Source: Falsihalocynthiibacter arcticus
GTDB lineage: Bacteria; Pseudomonadota; Alphaproteobacteria; Rhodobacterales; Rhodobacteraceae
Direction of reading: 5' to 3'
DNA length: 64,000 bases
NCBI RefSeq assembly: GCF_000812665.2
Contig: NZ_CP014327.1
Coordinates: forward strand, 2,261,501-2,325,500
Shown here: positions 1-12,611 of the stretch, piece after piece
Layout of the letters: the number at the start of each line of letters is the position of its first letter
Position numbering within the stretch: the stretch's first letter is position 1
The notes under the pieces: generated by a model
What the model was told of the DNA's origin: nothing
What the model saw: only the letters and a program-made list of their open reading frames with translations
The model's database searches: none
Made by a program: the position numbers and the translations under genes

Positions 1-416
1 ATTTGTGTCGGGTGAAATTCATCGGTTAGCCCGTTGAATACGGGCACGCCGGAGAATTCAGCCAAGACTTCTGCGTCCTTCTGGCCAAAGCCACGATACT
101 CGATCCCGTCATAAAACCGTCCCAGCACGCGAGCGGTGTCTTTCATCGATTCCTTATGGCCAATATGGCTTCCCGTGGGGCCTAAATAGGTGACATGCGC
201 CCCCTGATCAAAGGCCGCCACTTCAAAACCGCTGCGTGTTCGGGTGCTGTCTTTTTCAAAGATCAGGGCGATATTCTTGCCCTGCAGTTTTTGCACCTCA
301 AAGCCACCATTCTTGGCGGTTTTAAGGCTCGATGCCAGTTGCAGCAGGTGTCTGATTTCATCGGGAGTAAAGTCGAGAAGGGTTAAAAAGCTTCTGCCGT
401 GTAGGTTCTGTGGCAT
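1..416 (-). CDS. arcB: Ornithine carbamoyltransferase, partial (C-terminal part outside window)
   Basis: This is the N-terminal 138 residues of an ornithine carbamoyltransferase, which interconverts citrulline plus phosphate and ornithine plus carbamoyl phosphate. The carbamoyl-phosphate loop (EKDSTRTR) is followed by [12 protein letters not shown], and the N-terminus ([20 protein letters not shown]) is typical of the family. The ATG at 416 follows an AAGGATAT ribosome-binding site. It is the third enzyme gene of an arcD-arcA-arcB order, 10 bases after arcA, so the catabolic role (arcB) is preferred over the biosynthetic argF; sequence alone does not separate the two. The rest of the gene lies left of the window. 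Confidence 0.9.
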   Translation of the reverse strand, partial: MPQNLHGRSFLTLLDFTPDEIRHLLQLASSLKTAKNGGFEVQKLQGKNIALIFEKDSTRTRSGFEVAAFDQGAHVTYLGPTGSHIGHKESMKDTARVLGRFYDGIEYRGFGQKDAEVLAEFSGVPVFNGLTDEFHPTQ

Positions 417-426
417 AATAATATCC

Positions 427-1650
427 TTAAATTTCGTCGCGAATGAGGGGGCAAGACATACAGTGTGAACCACCGCGCCCGCGCCCAAGTTCAGATCCGG
501 GGATGGTGATTACTTCCACGCCTGCTTTGCGCAGCAAGGTGTTGGAATAGACGTTGCGCTCGTATCCGACGACCACACCGGGTTCCAGACACAGGAGGTT
601 GTTGGCATCATCCCATTGTTCACGCGCGGATTCGTAAGCGTCGCCACCCGTTGGAACGGTTCGTAGTTTTTTGATCCCTAGGGCCTCTGCGACGACCGCC
701 AAAAATGGCTTGGCCTCCACTTCGACGGCAATGGTGTTGCCGTCACCGGGGCGCAGGCTTGTGCAGCGAATTGCGTCCGTAACTTCGGCAAAAACGGTGA
801 CAAGATCACGGTCACAGAAGGTAAAAACGGTGTCGAGATGCATGGACCCACGGGCGCGTGGGAACTGGCAGGCAATCACGCGGGTTGCGCCGCCACTGGC
901 AAAGAGGTTGCGCGCGATCTGGCTGACGGCTTGCGGCGTGGTGCGCTCACCCATGCCAATCAGGACTGTGCCGTTGCCGATTGGCATGACATCGCCGCCT
1001 TCGACGGTCGCGGGGCCATGATCCTGTTTTGGGTCGCCCCACCATATCGGAAAGCCAGCGTCCTTGAAGTCGGGATGAAACCGATAAATCGCGGCAAGGT
1101 TCAGCGTTTCAAGGCGGCGTGCGGGCCAATGCATGGGGTTCAGGGTGACGCCGCCATAAATCCAGCACGTGGTGTCACGGGTGAATATATGATTGGGCAG
1201 CGGCGGTAAAATGAAGTCGGCAGGTTCCAGCATAGGGGCAAGAACACCGTTGGATTTGATGGGAAGTTCGCCGCGGCTCATGCCGCCGATCAGAATGGTG
1301 GACAGAAGATTTGCATCGACCTCCATCAGATGCGCCAACAGATCGTCGGCAAGGCCCACACCGACGGTATTGTCGTTGACCCGCGCCTCCAGCAACCAGC
1401 GGCGGGCCTCCATATCGGCAAGGGTTTCGGTCAGCAGTTGCCGCAAGTACACGACCTCAACCCCGCGGTTGCGCATCGCATCGACGAAAGTCATATGCTC
1501 AATCCGCGCCTGCTTAACCCAAATCACATCGTCAAACAGCAGTTCGGCACAGTTTGACGGCGTCAGGCGGGCCATCGCAGCACCGGGTTTGTGAACAAGA
1601 ACGCGGCGCAGTTTGCCGGCCTCAGAGTGAACGCCATAGGTCAGGGTCAT
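427..1650 (-). CDS. arcA: Arginine deiminase
   Basis: This cytoplasmic enzyme hydrolyses arginine to citrulline and ammonia, the first step of the arginine deiminase pathway. The guanidino-modifying family motifs are visible: VEGGDV, HLDTVF and a C-terminal GSHCMSCP holding the nucleophilic Cys near residue 397. At 407 residues the length is normal. I chose the ATG at 1650 because the product then starts [10 protein letters not shown] and an AAGGA site lies just upstream; the longer open frame to 1743 only adds sequence overlapping arcD. The start overlaps the arcD stop as ATGA, so the two are probably translationally coupled. Confidence 0.96.
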   Translation of the reverse strand: MTLTYGVHSEAGKLRRVLVHKPGAAMARLTPSNCAELLFDDVIWVKQARIEHMTFVDAMRNRGVEVVYLRQLLTETLADMEARRWLLEARVNDNTVGVGLADDLLAHLMEVDANLLSTILIGGMSRGELPIKSNGVLAPMLEPADFILPPLPNHIFTRDTTCWIYGGVTLNPMHWPARRLETLNLAAIYRFHPDFKDAGFPIWWGDPKQDHGPATVEGGDVMPIGNGTVLIGMGERTTPQAVSQIARNLFASGGATRVIACQFPRARGSMHLDTVFTFCDRDLVTVFAEVTDAIRCTSLRPGDGNTIAVEVEAKPFLAVVAEALGIKKLRTVPTGGDAYESAREQWDDANNLLCLEPGVVVGYERNVYSNTLLRKAGVEVITIPGSELGRGRGGSHCMSCPLIRDEI

Positions 1651-3095
1651 GCGGTTGTTCCTTGCAGAAGGACGCCAAGACTGAGGGCGACCATGATGAT
1701 AATTGAGAGCCCGAGAAGCACAGGCCAGACGAAACGGAGCCAACGTTCATAGGGGACACGGGCAATCGCAAGACCGCCCATGACGACAGCGGATGTCGGG
1801 GTAACGAGGTTAACGACGCCCTCGGCCGATTGGAACGCAGTCACAACGAGGCTGCGCGCAACGCCCGCAAAATCGGCGACAGGGGCAAGGATCGGCATCG
1901 ACAGCACCGCAAGGCCAGACGTGGACGGCACGAAGAACGACAGTGCGACTTCGATCCAGTACATGACATTGATAAAGACAATCCGGTTCAGGCCAGTGAC
2001 GGCGCCTTCGGCCCAATGCAGGATGGTGTCGGTGATGTGACCTGCGTCCATGACAACGACAATGCCGCGTGCAAGGCCGATAATAAGCGCCACGCCAAGT
2101 AGATCGCGCGCGCCGCCGACGAAGGCCTCAACCAAGCCTTTTTCGCCCAACCGCCCAACGATGCCGATACCGATGCCCGCAAAAAGGAATAGCCCGCTCA
2201 TTTCGGCCATCCACCATTCGTTGAGGGAAACGCCCCAGATCATCACAGCAAAGGTCGCCCCGAACAGCAGCAAAACGATTTTGTGCAGAGGGGTGAATTC
2301 GGTGGTGACGCCTGCTTCGCTGCGAAAGTGCGCCTCGTTTTCGGCTTTGCGATCAAAGACCAGCGAGCGTGACGGGTCGGCCTTGACCCGCGCCGCATAG
2401 CGCATGACATAGGCAACGGTTGCCACAAAAGTGACCGCCAGAATGCCAAGTCGCAGCGTTAACCCGTCGGTAAAGGGAACACCCGCAGCATCGGAGGCAA
2501 TTACGGTCGAAAACGCGTTGACAGTTGAGCCAAGGACGCCAACCCCTGCGCCGAGCATAATCACTGCCACAGCCGTCAGTGAGTCATAGCCCGCCGCGAT
2601 CATGATTGGCGTTAGTAGCACATAAAAAGCCAGCGTTTCTTCGGCCATGCCTTCGGTTGTGCCGCCTAATGCAAATAACCCCATTAAAATCGGGATCATC
2701 CATTTTTCCCGCCCCTTCATACGCGTCATGGCCTGTTTGATCCCCGCGTCAATGGAACCCGTGGCCGTAACAACACCAATAAACCCGCCGATCATCAGAA
2801 CGAACAGAGCCACGTCAATGGCGTTTGCGGTATAGCTAACAGGGTCGTAAAAACCGGCAATCGGGGCGAGGAGGATGTCAAAAATGCCCTGAGGGTTCGC
2901 CTCTGTGAGGGCGTAGGAGCCCGCGACGGGGACGTCTTTGCCCAGCACCTCCGAGGCTTCGCGCATGTATTCACCAGCTGGGATCACCCAAGTCAGCGCC
3001 GCGATGATCACGATCAGTAAAAAGAGGATGGTATAGGCCGACGGAAAGCTAAATCGGGAGGGGTTTTCGGATTGTTTGGAGTTGGGGGAAGCCAT
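1647..3095 (-). CDS. arcD: Arginine/ornithine antiporter-type permease (YfcC family)
   Basis: This 482-residue inner-membrane protein has about twelve hydrophobic segments and an opening TM helix followed by [12 protein letters not shown], typical of the YfcC/DcuC-superfamily carriers. In arginine deiminase operons these proteins exchange external arginine for internal ornithine. Here the substrate is inferred from the ATGA overlap with arcA downstream. A gap of about 110 bases separates it from the small gene upstream, and both are probably on one transcript. Other family members carry short-chain fatty acids or C4 acids, so the function depends on context. Confidence 0.85.
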   Translation of the reverse strand: MASPNSKQSENPSRFSFPSAYTILFLLIVIIAALTWVIPAGEYMREASEVLGKDVPVAGSYALTEANPQGIFDILLAPIAGFYDPVSYTANAIDVALFVLMIGGFIGVVTATGSIDAGIKQAMTRMKGREKWMIPILMGLFALGGTTEGMAEETLAFYVLLTPIMIAAGYDSLTAVAVIMLGAGVGVLGSTVNAFSTVIASDAAGVPFTDGLTLRLGILAVTFVATVAYVMRYAARVKADPSRSLVFDRKAENEAHFRSEAGVTTEFTPLHKIVLLLFGATFAVMIWGVSLNEWWMAEMSGLFLFAGIGIGIVGRLGEKGLVEAFVGGARDLLGVALIIGLARGIVVVMDAGHITDTILHWAEGAVTGLNRIVFINVMYWIEVALSFFVPSTSGLAVLSMPILAPVADFAGVARSLVVTAFQSAEGVVNLVTPTSAVVMGGLAIARVPYERWLRFVWPVLLGLSIIIMVALSLGVLLQGTTA

Positions 3096-3208
3096 GGATG
3101 TGTCCTTTGCAAGCCAGCCATAAATGGACGTTGGCGCATGTGGAAAATCTTGGTGAGGAGAATTTAGAGACGTGGTTTGAGGTTACGGAGTGGCCGTGGT
3201 TCGGCCCC

Positions 3209-3586
3209 TCATGGTAGGGGAGTTTGCTGGTGTGAAAGTCGCAGCCAAGTAGCGTCGTCTTTCATGTAGGTCGAAGTGCAGAGTGCTGTGTAGAGCGGCA
3301 CGCCCTCTCGCTCAGCAGAGACTCGATAGGCCACAACCGCGATACCGCCTTTGCGCGTAATATAGCGCTCGCTCATCACAACCGAGCGCCAGCGCTGCGA
3401 CACGTCCGAGGATTGTCCAATCGCATCGCCCTGTAAAAATCCGGCAGGATATGGATAGACAAAGATCGCATTCTCGGCCGTCATTTGACGCGCACTTTCG
3501 GCACCCTGTGTCCAAAACCGTTCTTCGAGGTCCCAAAGGGTGATCTCGGTCTTGATCGGGGTCGCGGGCGTTGTGGTGGTGTTCAT
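3209..3586 (-). CDS. Small NTF2/DUF4440-like protein in arginine deiminase operon
   Basis: This 125-residue protein has no signal peptide or TM segment. Its pattern (LWDLEERFWTQGAESARQ, then Phe/Tyr-Pro-rich strands, WRSVVMSERYITRKGGIAV and a C-terminal TWLRLSHQQ) resembles the cone-shaped NTF2-like/DUF4440 fold, which often binds small molecules or assists enzymes. The ATG at 3586 follows AGGGATATTGAG and starts only a base or so after the upstream gene's stop, so it is coupled to that gene. I do not know its function. Its place between the promoter and arcD suggests a role in arginine catabolism. Confidence 0.7.
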   Translation of the reverse strand: MNTTTTPATPIKTEITLWDLEERFWTQGAESARQMTAENAIFVYPYPAGFLQGDAIGQSSDVSQRWRSVVMSERYITRKGGIAVVAYRVSAEREGVPLYTALCTSTYMKDDATWLRLSHQQTPLP

Positions 3587-3587
3587 C

Positions 3588-3992
3588 TCAATATCCCTGT
3601 GCCAGTAGTGCAATCCAACCAAACAACAGGACCGTCGCGATGATTTTGTAAATCGGTGCTCCAAAGGGTGGCATCATAGTTCCGGTGGAGTCCGTGGGTG
3701 CGGAGGCGGCCGGTTGGGGCATACGAGCCAGCAACGTTGCGACGGTTTTGTCGTAATCCGGTGCGCCTGCGGGAACGTCTGTGAAGCCTGCAATCAACGT
3801 CTCAAGCCGTTTTCGCGCTGCGCCTACGGGCAATGTGGCCAAATCCGAGGCTTCGGCCCATGGATCGACGTCAAGCCGCGCCAGCATAGACAGGAGGGAG
3901 ACATGCGCCCCTTTTTTGTCTTGGCCGACAGGGGTGCTGAGAAACGCCGCGAAGGCTGGGTCTCGCTCTAGCGTTTCGGTTGTACATGCCAT
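3588..3992 (-). CDS. Uncharacterised protein with C-terminal membrane anchor, first gene of arc operon
   Basis: This 134-residue protein has an acidic/Ala-rich cytosolic part, a Pro-Ala-Ser-Thr linker and one C-terminal TM helix (IYKIIATVLLFGWIALLAQ), the layout of a tail-anchored protein. I chose the ATG at 3992 because AAGGAAT precedes it. An in-frame ATG at 4058 would add 22 residues and has a GGAGG only 3 bases upstream, which is too close to be optimal. It is the promoter-proximal gene of the arginine deiminase operon. I do not recognise the family, and no catalytic motif is apparent. Confidence 0.6.
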   Translation of the reverse strand: MACTTETLERDPAFAAFLSTPVGQDKKGAHVSLLSMLARLDVDPWAEASDLATLPVGAARKRLETLIAGFTDVPAGAPDYDKTVATLLARMPQPAASAPTDSTGTMMPPFGAPIYKIIATVLLFGWIALLAQGY

Positions 3993-4101
3993 TGTGCGAA
4001 ATTCCTTGCTTGTGTCGGGGGGAATCCGATATGTCCCGTGAGTCGGAACACGCGGCATTCACCTCCGTGTTTATGCGTATCCTAAGAGAGGAAGTTCGGC
4101 C

Positions 4102-4115
4102 TTGGGCTGACTCAA
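4102..4115. promoter_or_regulatory. Possible FNR/FnrL-type site upstream of arc operon
   Basis: The sequence TTGGGCTGACTCAA has the TTG-N8-CAA frame of FNR/Anr boxes (consensus TTGAT-N4-ATCAA) with seven of ten defined positions. It lies about 110 bases upstream of the first arc gene. Arginine deiminase operons in other bacteria are induced by Anr/FNR at low oxygen, which fits. The match is imperfect and could be chance. Confidence 0.3.
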
Positions 4116-4140
4116 ATCAGTGTGCGGCCATTAGGGTGCA

Positions 4141-4413
4141 TCAGGGAGCGTTGCTTCCCCTGTTAGACGCGATGTCTGTAGCTGACATGGATTTTTCCTG
4201 CGGCAGATATAGCATCACTTCGGGGGCGAGCGCCCCACGACGACGGCCCATCATCAGACTGTCCTGCGGGGTGAACCTCATGCTGGTTGCACCGCTGCCA
4301 GGATGGGCGACGATCACCCGCCGTTTGGCCTTTCTGCCAAGATGTTGGGGCAGGGCGCAGGCTATATACTCATAGGACAGGCCGTGGAACCCATAGCGCA
4401 GGATAAAGCCCAT
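4141..4413 (-). pseudogene. Acetate kinase fragment
   Basis: The translated fragment carries recognisable acetate kinase blocks: RYGFHGLSYEYIA, RVIVAHPGSGAT (normally VIVAHLGNGAS), DSLMMGRRRGAL (normally DGL.MGTRCGALDP) and VMLYLPQEKSMS. It covers only about 90 residues of a roughly 390-residue enzyme, and several conserved residues have changed, so it is a dead remnant. Acetate kinase makes ATP from acetyl phosphate and would fit functionally beside the ATP-yielding arginine deiminase pathway. The sequence between it and atpG (4414-4519) holds nothing I recognise. Confidence 0.75.
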
Positions 4414-4519
4414 CGCGTAAATCTAGGGCATTATCTGCGGCGCAACCATGATGTGGGTCAGTGGCCGGTCCTGTAGTGCGTCTTATCTTTCTAAGCTTCC
4501 TGATGTGCCGTCACCAAGC

Positions 4520-5359
4520 CTATTTTCGGGCTTGGGCCGCACCTGTGCCCAGTTCGATGATTTCAGCGGTTATTGCTTCTTGTCGCACGCGGCGTAATTT
4601 GGCTTGAAACGCTTCCAACTCACGCCCGATTTGGCTGCCCGCAGAAGACATGGCCTCCATACGCGCTTCATTTTCGGCGGCAAAGGCGTGCAGCGCGGCC
4701 TTGCAAACCTGTGCATGAAAATAATCCTGTCCGAGGCTGTCGAGCAGGGCTGTCTCGGAAATCTGGGTTAGGGGACGGTCGGTTTTGGTTGCGGTAAGAT
4801 TAGAGAGATCAAGCGGAAACAGCCGTTGTCGCAGGAGCGCGGGTCGCCCTGAGGTCCACCCCGTATAGACAACGTCGAGTTGGGTAATCCGCCCCGATCC
4901 CACCGCGTGATAGATCGCTTTCGTTGCGTCATCGGCCAGTTTCGGGATGCCATTCGTATGCGACGGCAGTGGCCCTGCCCAATGCGGTGTGATCCCACGG
5001 GCGGCTATAATCGAAAGGCCGCGGGTGCCGATCAGGAACAGGGTTTCTGGGGTGAGGTCTTTGGGCAAACTGTCAAGCACACGTTCGCTAAAGGCTCCCG
5101 CGAACCCTTGCTCGGCGCAAAACACAAGCAGGCCAGTCCTGTCTGAATCCGCGTCCAAATTTTCGCGCGGATCGGTGCGGGGGCCGATGGCGTTTGCCAT
5201 TGCCGCCGCAATCGTCGCTGCATAGCTATCGACGACATCAACTTGGCTGCGCGCCATATGGGCGCGGGCGGCGGCGATGCCCTTCATGGCATTCACTACG
5301 GCACCGAGTTGGCGAATACCCGTGATGCGGGCACTGATATCGGCCAGACGTTCGGTCAT
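4520..5359 (-). CDS. atpG: N-ATPase gamma subunit
   Basis: This is the central-shaft subunit of an F-type ATPase. The N-terminal coiled-coil ([29 protein letters not shown]) and the C-terminal helix ([25 protein letters not shown]) match the two ends of gamma that form the shaft. At 279 residues it is near the usual length but divergent from housekeeping AtpG, as N-ATPase gammas are. It overlaps atpA by ATGA and is the last gene of the operon. Confidence 0.9.
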   Translation of the reverse strand: MTERLADISARITGIRQLGAVVNAMKGIAAARAHMARSQVDVVDSYAATIAAAMANAIGPRTDPRENLDADSDRTGLLVFCAEQGFAGAFSERVLDSLPKDLTPETLFLIGTRGLSIIAARGITPHWAGPLPSHTNGIPKLADDATKAIYHAVGSGRITQLDVVYTGWTSGRPALLRQRLFPLDLSNLTATKTDRPLTQISETALLDSLGQDYFHAQVCKAALHAFAAENEARMEAMSSAGSQIGRELEAFQAKLRRVRQEAITAEIIELGTGAAQARK

Positions 5360-6900
5360 GGACTTGCTGGGTCTTCGCTCGCCTCGGTCTTGTCCTCGGC
5401 CAGCGACGCGGCAAAGTGGGACAGCGCCGTCATCAAACTCTCGCGCGATTTCGGGTCAAGTTTTCCCGTCTCGGCAAGGGTACTGACGACACTTGCGGCA
5501 GTATTGTCCAACGCGGCGGGCAAACCTGCGCGGAACGCTGTCACTGCCTCCAGCGGCAAACTGTCGAGCAATCCCGATTGCACGGCCAGCATCAGGGCGA
5601 CCTCGTCGGCCAGTCGGAACGGTTCATGTTGTGCTTGGCGCAGCGCTTCGCGAATGCGCGCTCCTCGCGTCAATTGTTGGCGCACGCGGTCATCGGGCAT
5701 GCCACCAAAACGGGTAAAGACCTCCAACTCCAAGAACTGCGCATAGTCCAGCCGAAGCGTGCCTGCCGAAGTGCGCAGGATCGGGGCTTGGGTTTTCCCC
5801 CCCACGCGACTGACGCTCAGGCCGACATCCACGGCGGGTTTTTGGCCCTGATGGAACAAGGCCGCATCCAGCACGATCTGCCCGTCGGTGATCGAAATCA
5901 GGTTCGTCGGAATATAGGCCGATAAGTTTCCAGAATCCGTTTCTGCAATGGGCAAGGCCGTCAGCGATCCGCCTCCGCGCTCTGGCGACAGTTTGGCCGC
6001 CCGTTCGAGGAGCCGCGCATGGATATAAAACACGTCCCCTGGATAGGCCTCGCGCCCTGGTGATTGGCGAGTCAGCAGCGCGATCTCGCGGTGTGTGGCG
6101 GCATGTTTCGACAGATCATCAATCACAATCAGCGCATGTTGCCCTTTGTCGCGGAAATGCTCAGCCATGGTCATCCCGGCGTAGGGCGCGATCCATTGCA
6201 AGCCGGGAGGGGAGGCCGATCCGGCAACCAATACGATACAGCGCTCGAATGCGCCCCGCGCCTGTAGCGCATCAATGGCGCGGCGCACGCTGGATGTTTT
6301 TTGCCCCACGGCGACATAGATACAGATCATATCGCTCTGCGCTTGGGCGATAAGAGCGTCAACCGCGAGCGTCGTTTTGCCGGTAGAATGGTCGCCGACG
6401 ATCAACTCGCGCTGTCCTCGGCCAAGGGCGAAAAGCGTGTCCACCACGACAATTCCAGTCTGCACCGGTTCGGTCACAAGATCGCGCTCAATGATCGACG
6501 GCGCCGGGCGCTCAATCGGCAGAACCGCATCGGCCTCGATAGCGCCTTTGCCATCAAGGGGGCGACCAAGGGGATCAACGATACGCCCCAAAAGCGCTTC
6601 GCCCACAGGCACATTGACCACTTCGCCCGTGCCAAAGACGGCATCACCGGCCTCAACATTCGTGGCACTGTCAAGCAGGACACAGCCGATCAAGTCGGGG
6701 TCCAGCACTCGCGCAAACCCCACCTGGCCACCTTCAAATCGTAACACTTCGTCAAGCCGCACATCGCGTAACCCCGAGATCATCGCGACGCCGTCGCTTA
6801 TTTCTTCGACCCGTCCACGGTGTTCGGCGCGCGGCCCCAACGGGGCGCTTTGCACCGCATTCTGCGCAGTGGTGAACCACTTAGATGTGTCATGCGGCAT
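5356..6900 (-). CDS. atpA: N-ATPase alpha subunit
   Basis: This is the non-catalytic nucleotide-binding subunit of the F1 head, 514 residues. The P-loop is GDHSTGKTT (GDRQTGKT in ordinary AtpA), and the arginine-finger region is [10 protein letters not shown]. The N-terminal beta-barrel and the C-terminal helical domain are both present. The reading frame begins inside the end of atpF (11-base overlap), as expected for a coupled operon. Confidence 0.95.
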   Translation of the reverse strand: MPHDTSKWFTTAQNAVQSAPLGPRAEHRGRVEEISDGVAMISGLRDVRLDEVLRFEGGQVGFARVLDPDLIGCVLLDSATNVEAGDAVFGTGEVVNVPVGEALLGRIVDPLGRPLDGKGAIEADAVLPIERPAPSIIERDLVTEPVQTGIVVVDTLFALGRGQRELIVGDHSTGKTTLAVDALIAQAQSDMICIYVAVGQKTSSVRRAIDALQARGAFERCIVLVAGSASPPGLQWIAPYAGMTMAEHFRDKGQHALIVIDDLSKHAATHREIALLTRQSPGREAYPGDVFYIHARLLERAAKLSPERGGGSLTALPIAETDSGNLSAYIPTNLISITDGQIVLDAALFHQGQKPAVDVGLSVSRVGGKTQAPILRTSAGTLRLDYAQFLELEVFTRFGGMPDDRVRQQLTRGARIREALRQAQHEPFRLADEVALMLAVQSGLLDSLPLEAVTAFRAGLPAALDNTAASVVSTLAETGKLDPKSRESLMTALSHFAASLAEDKTEASEDPASP

Positions 6901-7624
6901 CCTTCACCGCCTTTCGAATACGCGCCAAATCTGCTTGCCAACTGTTGTGCAGCACAAAATGTGCGCTGCGCAGTTCCAGCCCTGCAATAAGGTCGGGATC
7001 GGTGACGAAATGCAGCGAAGGCGTGCCGCCAAGGGCGTCGCATATCGCCGTTTCGAGTGCTTCGCGTTCCGTGCCAAGATCGGTCGCGGAGACGATCTCA
7101 ATGCCCGAAGGGTTGGCAACCAGCGCGGCGCGATCGGTGGCGGAAATCTTCTCGATAGCTTCAATCAGCAGCGTCAGAAACGCGGTCTGCACCGTGGGGC
7201 TGGTCAACCGCTCCAATAGTTTGGCCGCGATGTCTAGCGAAAGATCAGAGGCCTGCGTTGCGTTGGCTTTGCGGGCAACTTCGGTGTTTCGTTCGATGGT
7301 GGCCTGTGCGGCGGCTATCGTCTCCTCGGCCTTGGTGCGCGCAGCACCGCGGGCGGCCTTCGCGGCGGTTTCTGCTTCGACGGAGGCTTTGGCAAGGACG
7401 GTATCTCGTTCGGCGTCGATATCGGCCCGCGCTCGCGTCACCTCTTCTAGAGCGGTATCCGCTTTGGCCTGCGCAGCATGAGCCGCATCCATTATCGCTT
7501 GGCTTTCGTCCTGACGTCGGGCAATTGCACCCGCCACCGGACGCCAAAAAAGGCGCGAGAGCAGCCAAATAAGGATCAGGACGTTTACCGCCTGCAAGCC
7601 AAGGCCCCAGAAGTCGATTGTCAT
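6890..7624 (-). CDS. atpF: N-ATPase b subunit with delta-like C-terminal extension
   Basis: This is the peripheral-stalk subunit: one N-terminal TM helix (residues about 5-27, [19 protein letters not shown]), then a long Ala/Glu/Arg-rich coiled coil to about residue 125. The remaining 120 residues form a helical/mixed domain ending [20 protein letters not shown], which resembles the C-terminal domain of the delta/OSCP subunit. The operon has no separate delta gene, so this extension probably takes its place (inference). The protein is 244 residues, against about 160 for ordinary b. Confidence 0.9.
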   Translation of the reverse strand: MTIDFWGLGLQAVNVLILIWLLSRLFWRPVAGAIARRQDESQAIMDAAHAAQAKADTALEEVTRARADIDAERDTVLAKASVEAETAAKAARGAARTKAEETIAAAQATIERNTEVARKANATQASDLSLDIAAKLLERLTSPTVQTAFLTLLIEAIEKISATDRAALVANPSGIEIVSATDLGTEREALETAICDALGGTPSLHFVTDPDLIAGLELRSAHFVLHNSWQADLARIRKAVKDAA

Positions 7625-7628
7625 GGGT

Positions 7629-7877
7629 TTATCCTAGCAACGGGTTGGCGAATAATAACAAAAGCGCGATAACCAAGCAATAAATCGCCGTGGTCTCGAT
7701 CATCGCGAGGCCGACAAAAAGGGTGCGCGAAATCGTATTCGCGGCCTCTGGTTGGCGCGCAATAGCGTCCATGGCCGCGGCGACAGCGCGCCCTTCGGCC
7801 AGCGCGGGTCCAATGGCGCCAAACGATACGGCAAAAGCTGCGCAGACGATGCTTGCTAGGCTGAGATAATCCATCAT
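7629..7877 (-). CDS. atpE: N-ATPase c subunit (rotor ring)
   Basis: This 82-residue two-helix hairpin forms the proton- or sodium-driven ring. The polar loop is ARQPEA (residues 40-45). The ion site shows Glu28 in helix 1 (GPALAEG) and Glu61-Thr62-Thr63 plus Tyr66 in helix 2 (MIETTAIY). Aligned by the RQPEA loop to the Ilyobacter sodium-binding c subunit, Glu28 replaces its Gln32 while the Glu-Ser/Thr-Thr part is kept. N-ATPases are known for such sodium-site-like ligand sets. Coupling-ion specificity cannot be settled from sequence. The start overlaps the atpB stop. Confidence 0.95.
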   Translation of the reverse strand: MMDYLSLASIVCAAFAVSFGAIGPALAEGRAVAAAMDAIARQPEAANTISRTLFVGLAMIETTAIYCLVIALLLLFANPLLG

Positions 7878-8587
7878 ATGTCCTTTTGTTTTGGGGGAAG
7901 GGCCTGCTTGGTGTCAGGCTCTGAACTTTGGCCGTCCTCGACCGTTGCGGTGATGAAAACCAATGCGAGAACGGCAAATATATAGGCCTGTACCAGCCCC
8001 GTCAGCAGATCGAGCGCCATCAGGGGAATCGGCACAAGAAGCCCCGCCAGCGAAGCAACAATGCCAACGATAAACACGCCGCTCATCACGTTGCCAAAGA
8101 GGCGGACGAACATTGAGAAGACGCGGGTAACGCTTTCCAACATGTTCAACGGAATCATAACGGGATTGGGCGCGGCGAAGGATTTGAGATAGCCCCCCAA
8201 CCCGTTGCTGCGCATCCCAAACCAGATCACCGAAAGGAACACAAGGACGGCAAGGGCCGCGTCGGTTTCAAGCTGTGCGGTCGGCGGGTCCAATCCGGGC
8301 ACAAGGGAGGTCCAGTTGGCAACGAGGATGAACAGGAAGAGTGAGCCGATAAAGGCGCGATACGGGGCCGGTTTTGCGCCAGTTGTTTCACGGATCTGGG
8401 TATCGATTGTGTCGACAATCAGTTCCAGCGCGGCCTGTCGTTTGCTGGGAATTAAAGTGAGGCGCCGCGTCAAAAGCACAGCTCCCAGCACCAGCACCGC
8501 CATGATCGCCCATGTGGTCAGAACCGCCTGTGTGATTGGCACGGGGCCGATATAAAACAGGACGACGGAAGATAGCGGCGAATTCAT
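7874..8587 (-). CDS. atpB: N-ATPase a subunit
   Basis: This is the stator membrane subunit forming the ion half-channels, 237 residues with five to six TM helices. The essential arginine helix is visible as MFVRLFGNVMSG, matching the conserved RLFGN motif, followed by the family's C-terminal helix LVQAYIFAVLALVFI. It overlaps atpR upstream and atpE downstream by ATGA each. Confidence 0.95.
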   Translation of the reverse strand: MNSPLSSVVLFYIGPVPITQAVLTTWAIMAVLVLGAVLLTRRLTLIPSKRQAALELIVDTIDTQIRETTGAKPAPYRAFIGSLFLFILVANWTSLVPGLDPPTAQLETDAALAVLVFLSVIWFGMRSNGLGGYLKSFAAPNPVMIPLNMLESVTRVFSMFVRLFGNVMSGVFIVGIVASLAGLLVPIPLMALDLLTGLVQAYIFAVLALVFITATVEDGQSSEPDTKQALPPKQKDI

Positions 8588-8874
8588 GCGTCAGCCTTTC
8601 GGGCCCAGCGGAACATCAACGCTTTGGCGCATAAAACGCCAGCAAGGGCCGCAATCAGCGCGAAACCATCCGCGCGCACCGCGATATAGAAGCCCACGCC
8701 AAGGCCCGCCAACCGTCCAAAGGTCAAGAGCAGGGCAAGCAATGGATGGCCGTGCCCGATAATGAGATCTGCGGTCACGCGCAGAGCGTAAAAATACGCA
8801 TATCCGAGTACCAGACCGCCCAGAAAACTGGCAGGAAGGAGGAGGGAGAGGAGCAAGTTCGCGAGATAGTTCAT
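8584..8874 (-). CDS. atpR: N-ATPase accessory membrane protein AtpR
   Basis: This 96-residue protein has three TM segments and marks N-ATPase operons. The ATG at 8874 (MNYLANLLLSLLLP) overlaps the atpQ stop as ATGA; the longer frame to 8916 is shadow. Arginines within or near the membrane (YALRVTADLI, TFGRLAGLGVG) are present. In this family such arginines have been proposed to contact the carboxylates of c subunits during ring assembly. Confidence 0.88.
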   Translation of the reverse strand: MNYLANLLLSLLLPASFLGGLVLGYAYFYALRVTADLIIGHGHPLLALLLTFGRLAGLGVGFYIAVRADGFALIAALAGVLCAKALMFRWARKADA

Positions 8875-9148
8875 CGTGCATTCATCCATTTCCATGCGGT
8901 CCAGCCGCCAAGGCAAATTCCCAGCACCATAAACGGGGCTGTCCAGAAAATACCGCTCTCAAGGCGCGCATCAAGCCACCGCCCAAAGAACATTCCGCCA
9001 AGCGTTGGCACCACAAATATCCACCCCAGCACCCCGATTTGGGCGAGGCGGCGCCCCACAGAAAGGTCGCCTTCGCGCAACCAACGGTCGCGCCGTTCGC
9101 GCCGCAGACGGGCTTGGGTGATGAGCGGGTCATCTTCTGGCTCAGGTT

Positions 9149-9152
<4 letters not shown>
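8871..9152 (-). CDS. atpQ: N-ATPase accessory membrane protein AtpQ (AtpI-like)
   Basis: This 93-residue protein has a charged N-terminal third (RLRRERRDRWLREGD) and two TM helices with GGMFFGRWLDARL between them, the AtpI/ATPase-gene-1 pattern. AtpI-type proteins help assemble the c ring. It overlaps atpC by ATGA at the start and atpR at the end. AtpQ together with AtpR distinguishes an N-ATPase from a housekeeping F-ATPase. Confidence 0.88.
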
Positions 9153-11900
<2,748 letters not shown>

Positions 11901-12566
11901 TCACTTTTGTTCCAATTGTCGAACAATCTCTGCACGAGCAGCGGACGATTCGTGCGAAGCCTCCGGAAGGCAGGAACCACGGCAGCCCTCTATAGGTCCT
12001 TCAATCTTGATCTGAGAAATCAGCCGTTTGCAACGAGCACATGGCGCGTAGAAATTGCGCTCGTCTAACTGTCGTGGCGAGGCGGCATTACTTCTCGTGT
12101 CGAAGTAGCTTGGCTTCCATCTGTCAACCAAGTCGCCTGGCACGTATTTCCAAAGGTCACCGGTATTTGCATTGCGGTCGTCTAATCGGGCGACGTTAGT
12201 TCTCTGATAGAGATTGCTGTTTTCTAATTGCCCAACTTCGCCAATGGGGCCAGTTGACCCGCGACGGCCGGGTTCGACTTGCGGACCGTCCGATGGGGCG
12301 ACGTTTGGCAGCGACAGCCCAAACTCCAGATCATGAAATTCTTCAGAGGACTCTGCCCCGCGTCCGGTCGACCTCAAGGTAACGCGTGCAATATAATCGT
12401 GGTCGATTTGCAAATTACATTCGATTCGTTCAAGCAGTGGGGCTGCATTCGCATCGAGTTTGGCTTTAACAACACAGAGAGAGTGTCGTGGATCACTTGG
12501 CGAGACCTTTCCAAGTTTTGCAGGTTTGGCCACTTCGACAACCGCGTAACCCTCTCGCGGGTCCAC
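11901..12566 (-). pseudogene. Hsp70-like protein, C-terminal fragment
   Basis: The 221-residue frame opens at a GTG but is in frame further upstream, until it runs into the malonyl-CoA decarboxylase fragment on the other strand at about 12.6 kb. The segment CNLQIDHDYIARVTLRSTGR followed by EEFHDLEFGLSLP looks like the end of the substrate-binding domain of Hsp70-family proteins seen in alphaproteobacteria. It is followed by a hydrophilic tail with Cys pairs (CARC, CRGSC). The nucleotide-binding domain, about two thirds of such a protein, is missing. The family call is from memory of the motif and only moderately secure. Confidence 0.45.
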
Positions 12567-12611
12567 GCAGAAAAGGCGGGTATTTGCGACGTTCTGTGTC
12601 TCGTTCTCTAT

